Counted from the first letter of the stretch, positions 15,862-24,460 are shown. The stretch: 33,264 bases of DNA from Nitrosovibrio sp. Nv4 (GCA_943330455.2 CALQHT020000034.1:1-33264), one strand, 5' to 3'. The notes: generated from the letters alone by a model not told the origin. Numbers and translations are program-made.

Positions 15862-17157
15862 CTACCCCCTCCGGAACGCAACCTCCGCATCGACCGCCAC
15901 CTGAAACGCCGCCAAGGTATGCGCAACATCCGCCTCGTCATGCGCGACGGAGACATAGCACTTGGTATCCCCCTTCATGACCCCATTCTCCCGCACAACC
16001 CGGTTGAAGCGGCGCAACGCCTCCATATCCTGGGCCAGAGTGGCGCGATAATCGGCGACCTCACCCTCCGCGAACATCACGTCGAACAGCACGGGCACCC
16101 CGATCACCTGGGCCGGCAGCCCGGCCTTGCGGACCATCCCGGCCAGCCCATCCATCAAGGTGCGGCCGGTGGCAAAAGCCCGCTCATAGGTCCCCGGCTG
16201 GCGCAGCACCTCCAACGTCGCCAACCCGGCGACCGAGGCCACCGGATTGCCCGACAACGTGCCGATCTGCGGCAGCACGTCGTCGCCGACCTCGCCACGA
16301 TCGAAATGGCGCATGATGTCGGCGCGTCCGGTCACCGCGGCCAGCGGGAACCCACCGGCGACGATTTTGCCCAATGTGCAGATGTCAGGCGTAACGCCGT
16401 AATATTCCTGAGCCCCGCCATAGGCGAATCGGAACCCGGTCACGATCTCATCGAAGATCAGCGGGATGCCGCATTCCAGGGTCACCGCGCGCAGAGCCTC
16501 CAGGAAGCCCGGCTTCGGGGGGATCAGGCGCTGGAACGGCTCGACGATCACGCCGGCCAGGTCGTCGCGGTTTTCCCGGATGATGCTGGCCGCCAGATCG
16601 GCGTTGTTGAACGGCGCCACCAGCATATCCCCGGCCACCGAACGGGGAATCCCCGGCGAGTCCGGCGCCGCCTGCGGGAAGTTGCCCGGCCGCTTCGGCG
16701 CCATGCTTTGCAGGGCGTATTCGCCCATGCCGTGGAATCCGCCCTCGAATTTCAGGATCTTGTCGCGTTTGCGAAAGGCGCGCGCGACCCGCATCGCGTA
16801 GCTGTCGGCCTCGGTGCCGGTCGAGGTGAACCGGACCTTTTCCGCGCACGGCACCGCATCGACGATGGCGGCGGCCAGGCGGATGCCATGCTCGTTGTTC
16901 GCGAAGAAGGTCACCCCGCGCGGAATTTGCGCCTGCACCGCGGCCACGACGTCGGGATGGGCGTGGCCGGCGAACATCGGGCCGGAGCCCAGCAGGAAAT
17001 CCACGTATTCGTTGCCGGAGACATCCCAGACCCGGCCGCCACGCCCCTCGGCGATGATAATGTCGGACGTCAGGTTGCCGAAGCTGCCACCGGGGAGCAC
17101 CCGACGGGCCATCGTGACCAGTGCCAGTTCCTTGTCGCTGCGGGGCAATTCGGCCAT
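15862..17157 (-). CDS. Class III PLP aminotransferase, glutamate-1-semialdehyde aminomutase-like
   Basis: A 431-residue fold-type I PLP enzyme. Visible landmarks are GHAHPDVVAAV, the phosphate-binding STGTEADSYAMRVAR, GGFHGM, the ring-stacking Asp236 in IFDEIVTGFR, and the Schiff-base Lys264 in TLGKIVAGGFP. The layout is that of HemL-like proteins, but a catabolic transaminase or aminomutase of unknown substrate is more likely than tetrapyrrole synthesis, given its neighbours. Start 17157 (MAELPRSDKE) is chosen because CGGAG lies nine bases upstream; ATGs at 17166 and 17199 are also in frame. It is last in the minus-strand cluster, 227 bp after the dioxygenase gene, so it may have its own promoter. 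Confidence 0.87.
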   Translation of the reverse strand: MAELPRSDKELALVTMARRVLPGGSFGNLTSDIIIAEGRGGRVWDVSGNEYVDFLLGSGPMFAGHAHPDVVAAVQAQIPRGVTFFANNEHGIRLAAAIVDAVPCAEKVRFTSTGTEADSYAMRVARAFRKRDKILKFEGGFHGMGEYALQSMAPKRPGNFPQAAPDSPGIPRSVAGDMLVAPFNNADLAASIIRENRDDLAGVIVEPFQRLIPPKPGFLEALRAVTLECGIPLIFDEIVTGFRFAYGGAQEYYGVTPDICTLGKIVAGGFPLAAVTGRADIMRHFDRGEVGDDVLPQIGTLSGNPVASVAGLATLEVLRQPGTYERAFATGRTLMDGLAGMVRKAGLPAQVIGVPVLFDVMFAEGEVADYRATLAQDMEALRRFNRVVRENGVMKGDTKCYVSVAHDEADVAHTLAAFQVAVDAEVAFRRG

Positions 17158-17384
17158 CTCATCCATCTCCGGTGACGTATCAGATCCCCAGCAGACCACT
17201 GCCGAGCGGGTTGGCGCAAGCGGGGGGAGGAAAAGCGGGGCTTTCGCCCAGGCGGCGAGATGGCGTCGCTGGCGAACACGCTCTGTCCATGCCGATCTCT
17301 GCGATGCCGGTCACCGCGATGGCCGGGTCGACCCTCGGGATGCTCTCGGGGCCCCAAGGGCCATGCGGGGCAGAATCCCCGCCT

Positions 17385-18197
17385 TCAAACCAATGTCGGC
17401 CGGTCCCCTTCCGCAATCACGCGCCAAAGCACCCGGCTCTGGCTCCGGTCGTAATCCCCATGCGCCCGGTGCATCGTCGCCCGATCGTCGATCACCAGCA
17501 CATCGCCTTTCCGCCAGACATGGTGATAGACAATCTCCGGCCGGATCATCCGCTCCAGCAGATCGTTCATGTATTGCAGGCTGGCGTCCGGGCTCATACC
17601 CTCGATCTGCTTCGCCTTTTGCACATGAAAATACACCGCCCGCGACCCGTGCACCGGATGCGTACGCACCATCGGATGCACGATCGGAACGTCGTATTTC
17701 CGCCGGTCATCCTCCCGCGTATCCGTATGCCCATCCAGCATGTTGACCGTGCTCAACGTCGCCAACCGGGCCTGTTCATCCTCCGGCAACGCCGCATAGG
17801 CCGCCCGCATGTTGGCAACCGACGTCCCACCGCCCGACGACGGAATTTCGACGCCATAAAGCACCGTCGCCGCGGGAGGACGCTCCCGGTTCGTATGATC
17901 GGTATGCCAGCGTTCGGCCGGCTGCTGGCCATTTCTGTGCCAGACGAGCCCGATATCCGGATGATCCGCCATGTTGTGCTGCGAGTAGTGCTGGCGCATC
18001 GGCGGCCCGAAGACCGAGGCCGCTTCCACATATTGCGCCGGCGTCAGGCTCTGGTCGTGAAATACCAGCGCCAGGTGCTCCCCCAGCGCCTGGTTCAGAG
18101 CGTCTCGGGTCGGTGCGTCGATCGGCCGGCTCAGATCGACGCCGTTCACTTCCGCGCCGATCGACGGGTGCAACCGCTTGATGGCAAGGCCTGTCAT
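17385..18197 (-). CDS. TauD/TfdA-family Fe(II)/2-oxoglutarate dioxygenase
   Basis: A 270-residue cytoplasmic dioxygenase that would hydroxylate a small acid or sulfonate using 2-oxoglutarate and O2. The iron triad is His98 and Asp100 (WHTDHTN) with His243 (ATMHRAHGDYD). The 2-oxoglutarate-binding arginine is Arg255 or Arg259 in RSQSRVLWRV. Length is typical. ATG 18197 is backed by GGAGGAAG four to eleven bases upstream. It starts 14 bp after the stop of the exported protein gene, so the two are probably cotranscribed. TauD, TfdA or a related substrate range cannot be separated by eye; no sulfonate transporter lies nearby. Confidence 0.9.
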   Translation of the reverse strand: MTGLAIKRLHPSIGAEVNGVDLSRPIDAPTRDALNQALGEHLALVFHDQSLTPAQYVEAASVFGPPMRQHYSQHNMADHPDIGLVWHRNGQQPAERWHTDHTNRERPPAATVLYGVEIPSSGGGTSVANMRAAYAALPEDEQARLATLSTVNMLDGHTDTREDDRRKYDVPIVHPMVRTHPVHGSRAVYFHVQKAKQIEGMSPDASLQYMNDLLERMIRPEIVYHHVWRKGDVLVIDDRATMHRAHGDYDRSQSRVLWRVIAEGDRPTLV

Positions 18198-18211
18198 GAT
18201 GCTTCCTCCGC

Positions 18212-18844
18212 TTAACGACCCGGCGGGCGCATACCCGGTGGCATTCCGCCCCCCAGCATGCCGGCCGCACCCCCAAGCGCGCCCATATCCATCTTCGTGA
18301 ACCCCGCGGGCGGCGAGAAACTCCCCGCCGGGATCGCGTCATAGCGCACCTGGGTTGCCTCCATGCCGCTGCCGTCACTGGTGCGGGCCCGCAGCAGGAT
18401 TCCGTCCGTGGTGATGCAGACCGAACCGGTTCCATTGGCGGCGGCGAAGTCCCACACCGTGCAGGCCTGACCGGCGATCGTGTCGGTCCCCTTGCGGGTA
18501 AACTTCGCATCCTCCTCCGGCAGGTTCGGCTGTCCGGGCATGCCGGAAGCCGCCAACTCCATGAAGACGCGCATTTCGGTCATGACCACCGTCATCCGCC
18601 TTCCCTTGCGATCGACGATCGCATAGCCCGAGATCGAAGGGTTATCGATCCGCATCAGCCCGCTCGCGGCCCCGTAGCCGATCTCCATCGCATGCCCGGC
18701 CTCCCGGCCAACCGTCTGGTAAGTGACCGTGGCATCCCGGGTCGCGGCCATGGGAGGCCGCTCCTGCGCCCGGGCCGTCGTCACGGCCGCGTCCGTCGCG
18801 ACCAAGATGTATGCGGCCAACAGCAGGTTTCGCAGCATAGGCAT
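18212..18844 (-). CDS. Exported protein, DUF4412-like, with Gly/Met/Pro-rich tail
   Basis: About 210 residues. A signal peptide (MLRNLLLAAYILVATDAAVTTARA, cleavage before QERPP) sends it to the periplasm. The body has the repeated beta-strand pattern seen in DUF4412-type proteins (MRIDNPSISGYAIVDRKGRRMTVV, then FTRKGTDTIAGQACTVWDF and GSVCITTDGILLRAR), with two cysteines that could pair. The tail GGMPPGMRPPGR is rich in Met, Gly and Pro. No enzyme motif is visible. The first ATG (18844) and the third codon (18838) both have suitable purine-rich sequence upstream. It sits between the decarboxylase-like gene (15 bp) and the dioxygenase gene (14 bp), an odd place for an envelope protein. Confidence 0.75.
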   Translation of the reverse strand: MPMLRNLLLAAYILVATDAAVTTARAQERPPMAATRDATVTYQTVGREAGHAMEIGYGAASGLMRIDNPSISGYAIVDRKGRRMTVVMTEMRVFMELAASGMPGQPNLPEEDAKFTRKGTDTIAGQACTVWDFAAANGTGSVCITTDGILLRARTSDGSGMEATQVRYDAIPAGSFSPPAGFTKMDMGALGGAAGMLGGGMPPGMRPPGR

Positions 18845-18859
18845 CTCCCGGCGCTCCGG

Positions 18860-19423
18860 TTAGCGCGCCAGGCCGGGGCTTCCCGCCGGCACCGCGTAAA
18901 AGTTCATCGTCATGGAGACCGACGTGTAATACCCCATCAGGACGATCATGTCGGTCACGCCCGCATGTCCCAGATGGATCACCGCGCGGTCATACATCCC
19001 TTGCGAGATCAAATGGTTGCCGGCCAAGGACACGGCGACTTCATAGACCGCCTGCTCCCGCGGGTCATCGAACCCGGTGGGCAATCCCGCCGCGATTGCC
19101 TCGACCGCGTCGGCGGGAAGGCCGACCTCCTTGCCGCGCTTTTCATGCGCCGCCGCGGGATAGGCCGAACGCCATTGGTTGGTGATGACGAGGACGGCGA
19201 TTTCCCGCTCGCGTTCCGACAGAGAGGACGACCCGGGGGTGAAATGCTGCCCCATCGGGTCCGCCGCATGCACCAGTTTCGGGTTGTGCACCCACACCTT
19301 GTACGGGCCGGGCAGGCGACCGCGCGGCCCGTTCATCAGGAACGCGTAGCCCTCTTTCTGCTCCGGCGTCATCCGGTCGACCGGGATTTCGGCATAGCGG
19401 CCGAATGTCGGTGTCTCGCTCAT
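18860..19423 (-). CDS. Carboxymuconolactone decarboxylase/AhpD-like family protein
   Basis: A 187-residue, mostly helical protein. The core SLSEREREIAVLVITNQWRSAYPAAAHEKRGKEVGLPADAVEAI matches the CMD fold. The redox CxxC of AhpD is absent: the corresponding region reads YPAAAHEKR, so it is not a peroxidase partner; a lyase or isomerase role on a small lactone or keto acid is more likely. Start 19423 has GGAGGA eight bases upstream. It lies 69 bp after the dehydrogenase gene and 15 bp before the exported protein gene in the same direction. Confidence 0.87.
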   Translation of the reverse strand: MSETPTFGRYAEIPVDRMTPEQKEGYAFLMNGPRGRLPGPYKVWVHNPKLVHAADPMGQHFTPGSSSLSEREREIAVLVITNQWRSAYPAAAHEKRGKEVGLPADAVEAIAAGLPTGFDDPREQAVYEVAVSLAGNHLISQGMYDRAVIHLGHAGVTDMIVLMGYYTSVSMTMNFYAVPAGSPGLAR

Positions 19424-19492
19424 GGCCTGTTCCTCCGTTTCGTTGGAAGGATGCTACAGGGAACCGTGAAACACGCCAGAGCGGGTCCCCTC

Positions 19493-20392
19493 CTACCGTT
19501 GCTGTTCCGCCAGCCAGCGGAACACCACCGAGAAATCCTTGGTCCCTTGGCCGGCGTCGCACACCGCCTGGTAGAAGGTCATGGCATGCGCGGCCAGAGG
19601 GGTGGGGGAGCCGGTGGCATCCGCCGCGGCCTGCGACAGTTTCACGTCCTTCAGCATCAATTGTGCCATGAATCCAGGGGCATAGTCCCGGTTGGACGGC
19701 GCGGACGGCACCGGGCCAGGCGCCGGACAGTAATTCGACAGGGCCCAGGAATTGGCCGTGGCGGTGCCGCAGATCTCGTGCAGCTTGCCCCAATCCAGGC
19801 CCAGTTTCTGAGCCAGCAGGAAGCCTTCGGCGACCCCCACCATGTTGACCGCCAACATCATGTTGTTGACGATCTTCACCGCCTGCCCGGCCCCGGGTCC
19901 GCCGGCATGGAAGATGTTCTTGCCCATCGCCTGCAGGATCGGCAGGCCCAGCGCGTAGGCATCGGCATCGCCGCCGACCATGAAGGTCAAGGTGCCGTTC
20001 AAAGCCCCCACCGTTCCACCGGACACCGGCGCGTCCAGCATCGCCAGACCGGCCTCCTTGGCCGCTTCGGTCACCACGCGAGCGCTCTCCACGTCGATCG
20101 TCGAGCAATCGATCAACAGCGGGTTGCCGGCATCCCGTATCGCCTCGATCAGGCCGCCCTGGTGCAGCCAAACCTCCCGCACATGTTCCCCGGCGGGCAG
20201 CATGGTGATGACCACGCTGGCGCCCTTGGCGGCCTCGGCCGCACTGGTGGCGATCTTGCCGCCGGCGGCTTCCAGCGCCGCCAGGACCGGAGCCGACAGG
20301 TCGTAGCCGGTGACCGTGTGGCCCGCCTTGACCAGATTGGCGGCCATGGGAGCGCCCATGTTGCCCAGACCGATGAAACCGATAATGGCCAT
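19493..20392 (-). CDS. NAD(P)-dependent beta-hydroxyacid dehydrogenase (3-hydroxyisobutyrate dehydrogenase family)
   Basis: A 299-residue cytoplasmic dehydrogenase. The Rossmann motif is GLGNMG (8-13), the substrate loop is DAPVSGGTVGALNGTLTFMVGG (120-141), and the catalytic pair Lys173 and Asn177 sits in KIVNNMML. All family hallmarks are intact. Members oxidise 3-hydroxyisobutyrate, tartronate semialdehyde and similar beta-hydroxyacids; the exact substrate is not readable. The ATG is two bases after the restored stop of the DUF3237 gene (TAATCATG), so the two are translated together. Confidence 0.92.
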   Translation of the reverse strand: MAIIGFIGLGNMGAPMAANLVKAGHTVTGYDLSAPVLAALEAAGGKIATSAAEAAKGASVVITMLPAGEHVREVWLHQGGLIEAIRDAGNPLLIDCSTIDVESARVVTEAAKEAGLAMLDAPVSGGTVGALNGTLTFMVGGDADAYALGLPILQAMGKNIFHAGGPGAGQAVKIVNNMMLAVNMVGVAEGFLLAQKLGLDWGKLHEICGTATANSWALSNYCPAPGPVPSAPSNRDYAPGFMAQLMLKDVKLSQAAADATGSPTPLAAHAMTFYQAVCDAGQGTKDFSVVFRWLAEQQR

Positions 20393-20394
20393 GA

Positions 20395-20854
20395 TTACAA
20401 CACCTCGAACACGTCGTAGACGGGACCTTCGGGCGGGCGGCTGCCGGTGCCGATGGCGATCACGCGATTGAGCCAGTCATATTTCGGCGCCGCCGTTTCG
20501 AAGAACACCGCCGTGCGAAAGTAAATAGAGCGCCGGATCGACGAACTCCCCCTTGTTGACCTTGTCCATGACCTCGGCCGGGCCGTGGCGCATGCCGCGA
20601 TAGGTCATGCCGATCGTCGCGCCATCGTCGGTTTCCAGCACGATGCGCACGTCCAGGGTGGTGGACCCGTCCGGGCGCGCCATGATCCAGTCGGCGCCGC
20701 CGGGCAAGATGATGCCTTTCAGCTTCGGCCCCTCGAACGTGCCGCCGCCGACCAGGCCGACACGCCGTCCGCCATTGGGGGTGGCGCCGACCATCTGCAT
20801 GCCGTTGACGGTCAGGCGCATGGTCATCAGAGGTGCGGTGCGGATTTCTGCCAT
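20395..20854 (-). pseudogene. DUF3237 protein gene disrupted by a one-base insertion
   Basis: ATG 20854, preceded by AAAGGGG, encodes MAEIRTAPLMTMRLTVNGMQ and a normal DUF3237 body (GGGTFEGPKLKGIILPGGADW, GMTYRGMRHGPAEVM) up to DPALY. At 20523-20525 an AAA run (TTT in the coding strand) has one base too many: the frame shifts to LLSHGGVLRNGGAEI and stops at 20477. Removing one base gives ALYYFRTAVFFETAAPKYDW followed by LNRVIAIGTGSRPPEGPVYDVFEVL-stop at 20395, the standard family ending, two bases before the next ATG. The restored protein is about 152 residues. DUF3237 proteins are beta-barrels of unknown role. Recent mutation or a homopolymer sequencing error are both possible. Confidence 0.85.
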
Positions 20855-20991
20855 GCTGGGTCCCCTTTGGTTGCACCGGATATGCCCCGTCCGACCACCT
20901 CGCGGCAAGGCCGGTTGGCGACCCGGGCGACCCGGCGTAACGTCGTATCCCGACACTCGACGAAATGGCAATCAAACCAAAAGGAACGCGC
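20855..20991. promoter_or_regulatory. Divergent promoter region between the DUF3237 operon and the serine hydrolase
   Basis: These 137 bp separate two divergent genes and must hold both promoters. No clear -35/-10 pair or operator palindrome is visible. AAAAGGAA at about 20978-20985 is the ribosome binding site of the serine hydrolase. Confidence 0.45.
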
Positions 20992-22104
20992 ATGTCCACG
21001 GCCTATCCCCTGCCAAACGGCGATCTGGCGACCCTCGGCTTTACCGCCAAGCCGCTGGACCATCTCGACGCCCTGATCCGCTCTCATATCGAGGAAGGTC
21101 GCTATCCCGGCGCCCAGATCGCCCTCGCCCGTCACGGGAAACTGGCGCTTTTCCGCACTTATGGCAGCGCCAGGACGGAAGGCGGCGCCGTTCCGGCGAA
21201 CAACGAGACCCTGTTCCTGCTGTACAGCCAGACCAAAGTGCTGACCTCCTCCGCGCTCTGGACCTTGGTGGAGGAAGGCAAGGTCTCCTTCATGGACAAG
21301 GTGTCCGACCACCTGCCGGAATTTGCCGCGCGCGGCAAAGGCGACATCACCCTGCAACAGGTCATGACGCACCAGGGCGGGTTCCCGAGTTCGAACGTCT
21401 CGGAGGCCACCTGGGCCGATCACGCCCGCATGCGCGCCGAAGTCTGCGACTTCTCGCTGGAATGGACGCCCGGCACCCGGCTGCAATACCACGGACAGGC
21501 CGCGCATCTGGTGCAGGCGATGGTAATCGAGGCGGCCACCGGTCAGGATTACCGCGACGTGATCCGCACCCGCATCACCGAGCCGCTGGGTCTCGACAAG
21601 GACATCTATGTCGGTGTGCCGGCCGACCAGCAGTCCCGCTGCGCCGATACCTATGGGCGTGAAGCCCGCGAGAATGTCGCGGAATTCCGCGCTGCCGGCC
21701 TGCCCAGCGGCGGCGGTTACGCCACCGCCCGAGGCATGGCCGCCTTCTACCAGATGCTCGGCCATGGCGGTAGGCTGGGTGGGGTGCGGGTCTTTTCGCC
21801 CCGGTTGCTGGCCTATGTCGCCCGCAGCCATACCGGCGAATCCCCCGATCTGGCGATGACCGGGATCCCGATGCATCGCGGCCTCGGCCCGCATGTCCGG
21901 GGCGAGAGCGACCGGATCCGGGGCCTCGGCACGATCGGCGCGCCGGTCACCTTCGGGCATGGCGGCGTCGGGTCGTCCTATTCCTGGGCCGATCCGTCCA
22001 GCGGGGTGTCGTTCAGCTATCTGACCAACTTCGTCTCCCCCGATCCCTGGCATTCGATGCGCCTGGATCGGGTGGCCAACCTGGTGCACGCCGCGATCGA
22101 CTGA
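20992..22104 (+). CDS. Serine beta-lactamase-like hydrolase (class C/esterase-type, Pfam Beta-lactamase)
   Basis: A 370-residue protein of the penicillin-binding-like serine hydrolase fold. The three active-site elements are present: Ser79-x-x-Lys82 (YSQTKV), Tyr164 in LQYHGQAAH, and HGG at 321-323 (TFGHGGVGSS) in the KTG position. HGG rather than KTG, and the lack of a signal peptide, point to a cytoplasmic esterase or lactonase such as EstB-type enzymes, not an antibiotic resistance enzyme. ATG 20992 is preferred over 20965 because of the AAGGAA ribosome binding site. It is divergent from the catabolic cluster and could open an ester or lactone substrate for it; this is inference from position. 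Confidence 0.9.
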   Translation: MSTAYPLPNGDLATLGFTAKPLDHLDALIRSHIEEGRYPGAQIALARHGKLALFRTYGSARTEGGAVPANNETLFLLYSQTKVLTSSALWTLVEEGKVSFMDKVSDHLPEFAARGKGDITLQQVMTHQGGFPSSNVSEATWADHARMRAEVCDFSLEWTPGTRLQYHGQAAHLVQAMVIEAATGQDYRDVIRTRITEPLGLDKDIYVGVPADQQSRCADTYGREARENVAEFRAAGLPSGGGYATARGMAAFYQMLGHGGRLGGVRVFSPRLLAYVARSHTGESPDLAMTGIPMHRGLGPHVRGESDRIRGLGTIGAPVTFGHGGVGSSYSWADPSSGVSFSYLTNFVSPDPWHSMRLDRVANLVHAAID

Positions 22105-22115
22105 GCGGGGTTTCG

Positions 22116-22141
22116 TCCGCGGAGGCTTCGGTCTCCGCGGA
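22116..22141 (+). terminator. Stem-loop with UUCG tetraloop after the serine hydrolase
   Basis: TCCGCGGAGGC and GTCTCCGCGGA form an 11-bp stem (one G-T pair) closed by C-TTCG-G, the very stable tetraloop. It begins 12 bp after the hydrolase stop. No T-run follows, so termination may depend on the stem alone or on Rho. Confidence 0.65.
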
Positions 22142-22534
22142 TGCCGGCGGGGATGCCTGATCCGGTTCACGCCCTGCGTCGGTCGGTTGACCTGGTTGGC
22201 GTGATGCTCGCCCTGGGATGCAGGTTCGGTCAACGCATGGTCCGCAAATCAACCCTGGGCGCGGCAAGCCTGTTTGGCGGACTGGCAGCTCAACCCATAA
22301 CTGAAGAAGACTATATAGCCTTTTGATATAACCTATTTTGTACGAATTTTGTGCAACCGTTAACAACGAGCGCATCTTTTTTGGAACAGCCTCGGTCGCC
22401 GCTTGACCGCCAATTGGCTAAGCTCACGTATCACACAAATATTGTGTCACATGTCACTGATTCATCTCCAAAATCGGATGCACTTAAGATTTTACATTAA
22501 GATCGGCGCGTCCCGATATCATTGCAATTCCGGG

Positions 22535-22599
22535 CGGAACATCGGGGGATTTGTTCCGGATGGGCGCCGGAAACGGGGGGTTTCGTTCCGGGTAGGCGC
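22535..22599 (+). repeat. Two imperfect tandem copies of a 33-bp unit
   Basis: Copy 1 (22535-22567) and copy 2 (22568-22599, one base shorter) both run from CGGAA through a G-tract to GTTCCGG and end in GGCGC. Within each copy CGGAA and TTCCG are inverted, so each can fold as a small hairpin. Identity is roughly three quarters. Confidence 0.65.
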
Positions 22600-22696
22600 G
22601 GTTAACGATTTGGCTGTTATCGCGTTATTTGTTGGGCGCGGACGGCTTCCGTTTGCATGGAGACCATATCCGCTGGCGGCGCTGGTCCGCCATCCC

Positions 22697-22844
22697 CTTC
22701 TTCGTGATCTTCGTGTCTTCGTGGTGGCGAATCGCGGAGCCGCGGTTCGTCGTGCCCCTACCCAATGGCGCTCTCCCGGACAGAAGGGTGTCCCCGGTTA
22801 CCTCCGCAGTTTTTCACCACGAAGACACGAAGGGCACGAAGAAG
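22697..22844. repeat. 30-bp inverted repeat, 28/30 matched, with 88-bp spacer
   Basis: The left arm 22697-22726 (CTTCTTCGTGATCTTCGTGT, then CTTCGTGGTG) is the reverse complement of 22815-22844 (CACCACGAAGACACGAAGGG, then CACGAAGAAG) except at two adjacent bases. Each arm is itself built of a degenerate 8-9 bp unit, ACACGAAG. Sequence of the 'CACCACGAAGACACGAAG' type recurs in non-coding DNA of unrelated bacteria. The spacer has no gene. Confidence 0.85.
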
Positions 22845-23558
22845 CGACGTTGCGGACATGCCGCCGACGAACACCATCGGACCGAGGGCGAAAGCCAGGG
22901 CCCAACAGGTGACGCCATAAGAGCCAACGATTTGATCGCGCCTGCCTACCTATACGGCACCCCGCCCACGATCCGAACATCCCGCTCGGCCGACCACGAG
23001 GCCCGCGTCCACTCGTGTTTGCCATGCCGGACGCCCGTGGGCCCTGGCGGCGGCGCGGCCAAGCCGTCGTGCGTTGTCAGATAAGTTCGTTGCAAACTCA
23101 GCCTGCGCTGCGAATAGCCCGAGGATCAGCTTCCTGCTTGCTTATCCAAAGCACCCCCCTCCGACATTCCTCGCCCGGTTACGACTTAGACCACAACGAA
23201 TAATTCTCCCGCAGCGGTGGCAAGCCGTACTTTGTTCATTGAACGAGTGGCCCGGTTTCGTTGAATTTTTGCTGTATTGCGGCCCTGGATCGCGGCACTC
23301 GGTAACCAGCAAGTGATGGCGACCCGAAACGTCGATTTGCACCTCGGTGCAACTCTGTGTGCACGCGGTGATCTCTGTGTCGCTGGCTTGCGGGTAGACC
23401 GACGACCATGCGGCCCGGCGCCATGATCCGTGAAACTTCCCGCTTCTATTCGTTGACCGGGCTGGCGAACGCCAACAATCAACGCCACAAGTGCCAAATA
23501 TTTTCGGAATTTGGGATTATGGATTCTTTCGACAAAGGTTTTCCCAGTGGCCACCGAC

Positions 23559-23759
23559 ATGACTGCTGTCCGGTTCTCCGAAGCGCGCGCAATCTTTGCC
23601 ACCCTGGTCATCGTTCTGCCCTCACCAGCGAGCGGCGGGGCGCTGATCGTCCGCCGCAAAGGACAGGAAACCCAACTGAACCTGAGCGGCGACGATCCAA
23701 GCGAAACATCCTTTGCCACCTTCTACGCCGATTGCGTGCATGAGGTAGCTTGGCGATGA
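23559..23759 (+). pseudogene. Fragment of a 2OG-Fe(II) oxygenase (prolyl hydroxylase-like) gene
   Basis: This frame encodes RAIFATLVIVLPSPASGGAL, then IVRRKGQETQLNLSGDDPSE and TSFATFYADCVHEVAWR-stop. The run 'FATLVIVLPS-x-x-x-GGALIVRxKG' with 'FAxFYADCVHEV' is the core of a bacterial 2OG-Fe(II) oxygenase family, where HEV supplies part of the metal/cosubstrate site and is normally followed by PVT-x-G-x-R-L-x-L-V-Y-N. Here it stops right after HEV, and the N-terminal metal-binding His/Asp region upstream is not readable in any single frame. A remnant, not an active gene. Confidence 0.55.
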
Positions 23760-24460
23760 CGGTGCGGGCAATTGATAGGTCTTTGTTTCGGCCGGTCGGT
23801 GTGCGGCGGTCTCACCCTGACCGGATGCGGCAAGCCGCCCCGGATCTCTGTTCTGCCGCCTGAATCTGGTCGCCAGCCATCCGGGTTCGGAAGGTCGGCA
23901 CGCAACTTCGTGCCAGATCACATCGTTGCGAAGCCAGTCCATGTTCGCAGGCGTCCCAGCGATCGCACCGGATGCGGTGTCCTCCGGACGGTGCGCGACG
24001 CCAGGGACAACACGACGTTGGGGCCAGCACTACGTCGGGGGCAGCATCGGCTTTGTCACCCGACCCCGGTCAGCGCATCCGGGCGCACGAACCGCTGGCA
24101 TTCCTCGGCCGGGATTGGCACGCCATCGCCGATGGCTTTCCGCACCCGTCTGGTCAGCGGACCATACATGGCCGTCGGGATTGATCTGATCGGAAATCTT
24201 GCCGCCACGTCCTCCTCGGGGAACGCATCGGCGTAGACTTCCAGGATCACAATAAGATGACCAAATACGGGCAAAGCACCACTCCTGAATTCATCCCAGC
24301 AGCGATATCGGCAGGCCTGGCGCGCCGAACGAGGCCATCCATACCGATCACTCGATCGGCACACCGGCCCCGAATCGGCTTAGTCCAGCGCCCGCGGCTC
24401 GGGTCAACCTAATGAGGCAACCCGAACGATCAGCCCGCGGTCGATCTATCAGCGTTCAAA

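Noticed and set aside
15862-17157. Housekeeping hemL
   Set aside because: Fold and motifs are HemL-like, but the catabolic neighbours make a biosynthetic aminomutase role unsafe to claim.
20992-22104. Antibiotic-resistance beta-lactamase
   Set aside because: HGG in the KTG position and no signal peptide fit an esterase/lactonase-type relative instead.
22141-22326. 61-codon frame after the serine hydrolase
   Set aside because: Begins inside the UUCG hairpin region and has no protein-like pattern or ribosome binding site.
22697-22844. CRISPR-like array from the repeated CACGAAG units
   Set aside because: Units are 8-9 bp, adjacent and without unique spacers, and no cas genes are present.
24056-24364. 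Minus-strand frame with a protein-like stretch (EVYADAFPEEDVAARFP)
   Set aside because: No start signal and no family I recognise; may be another remnant but cannot be supported.
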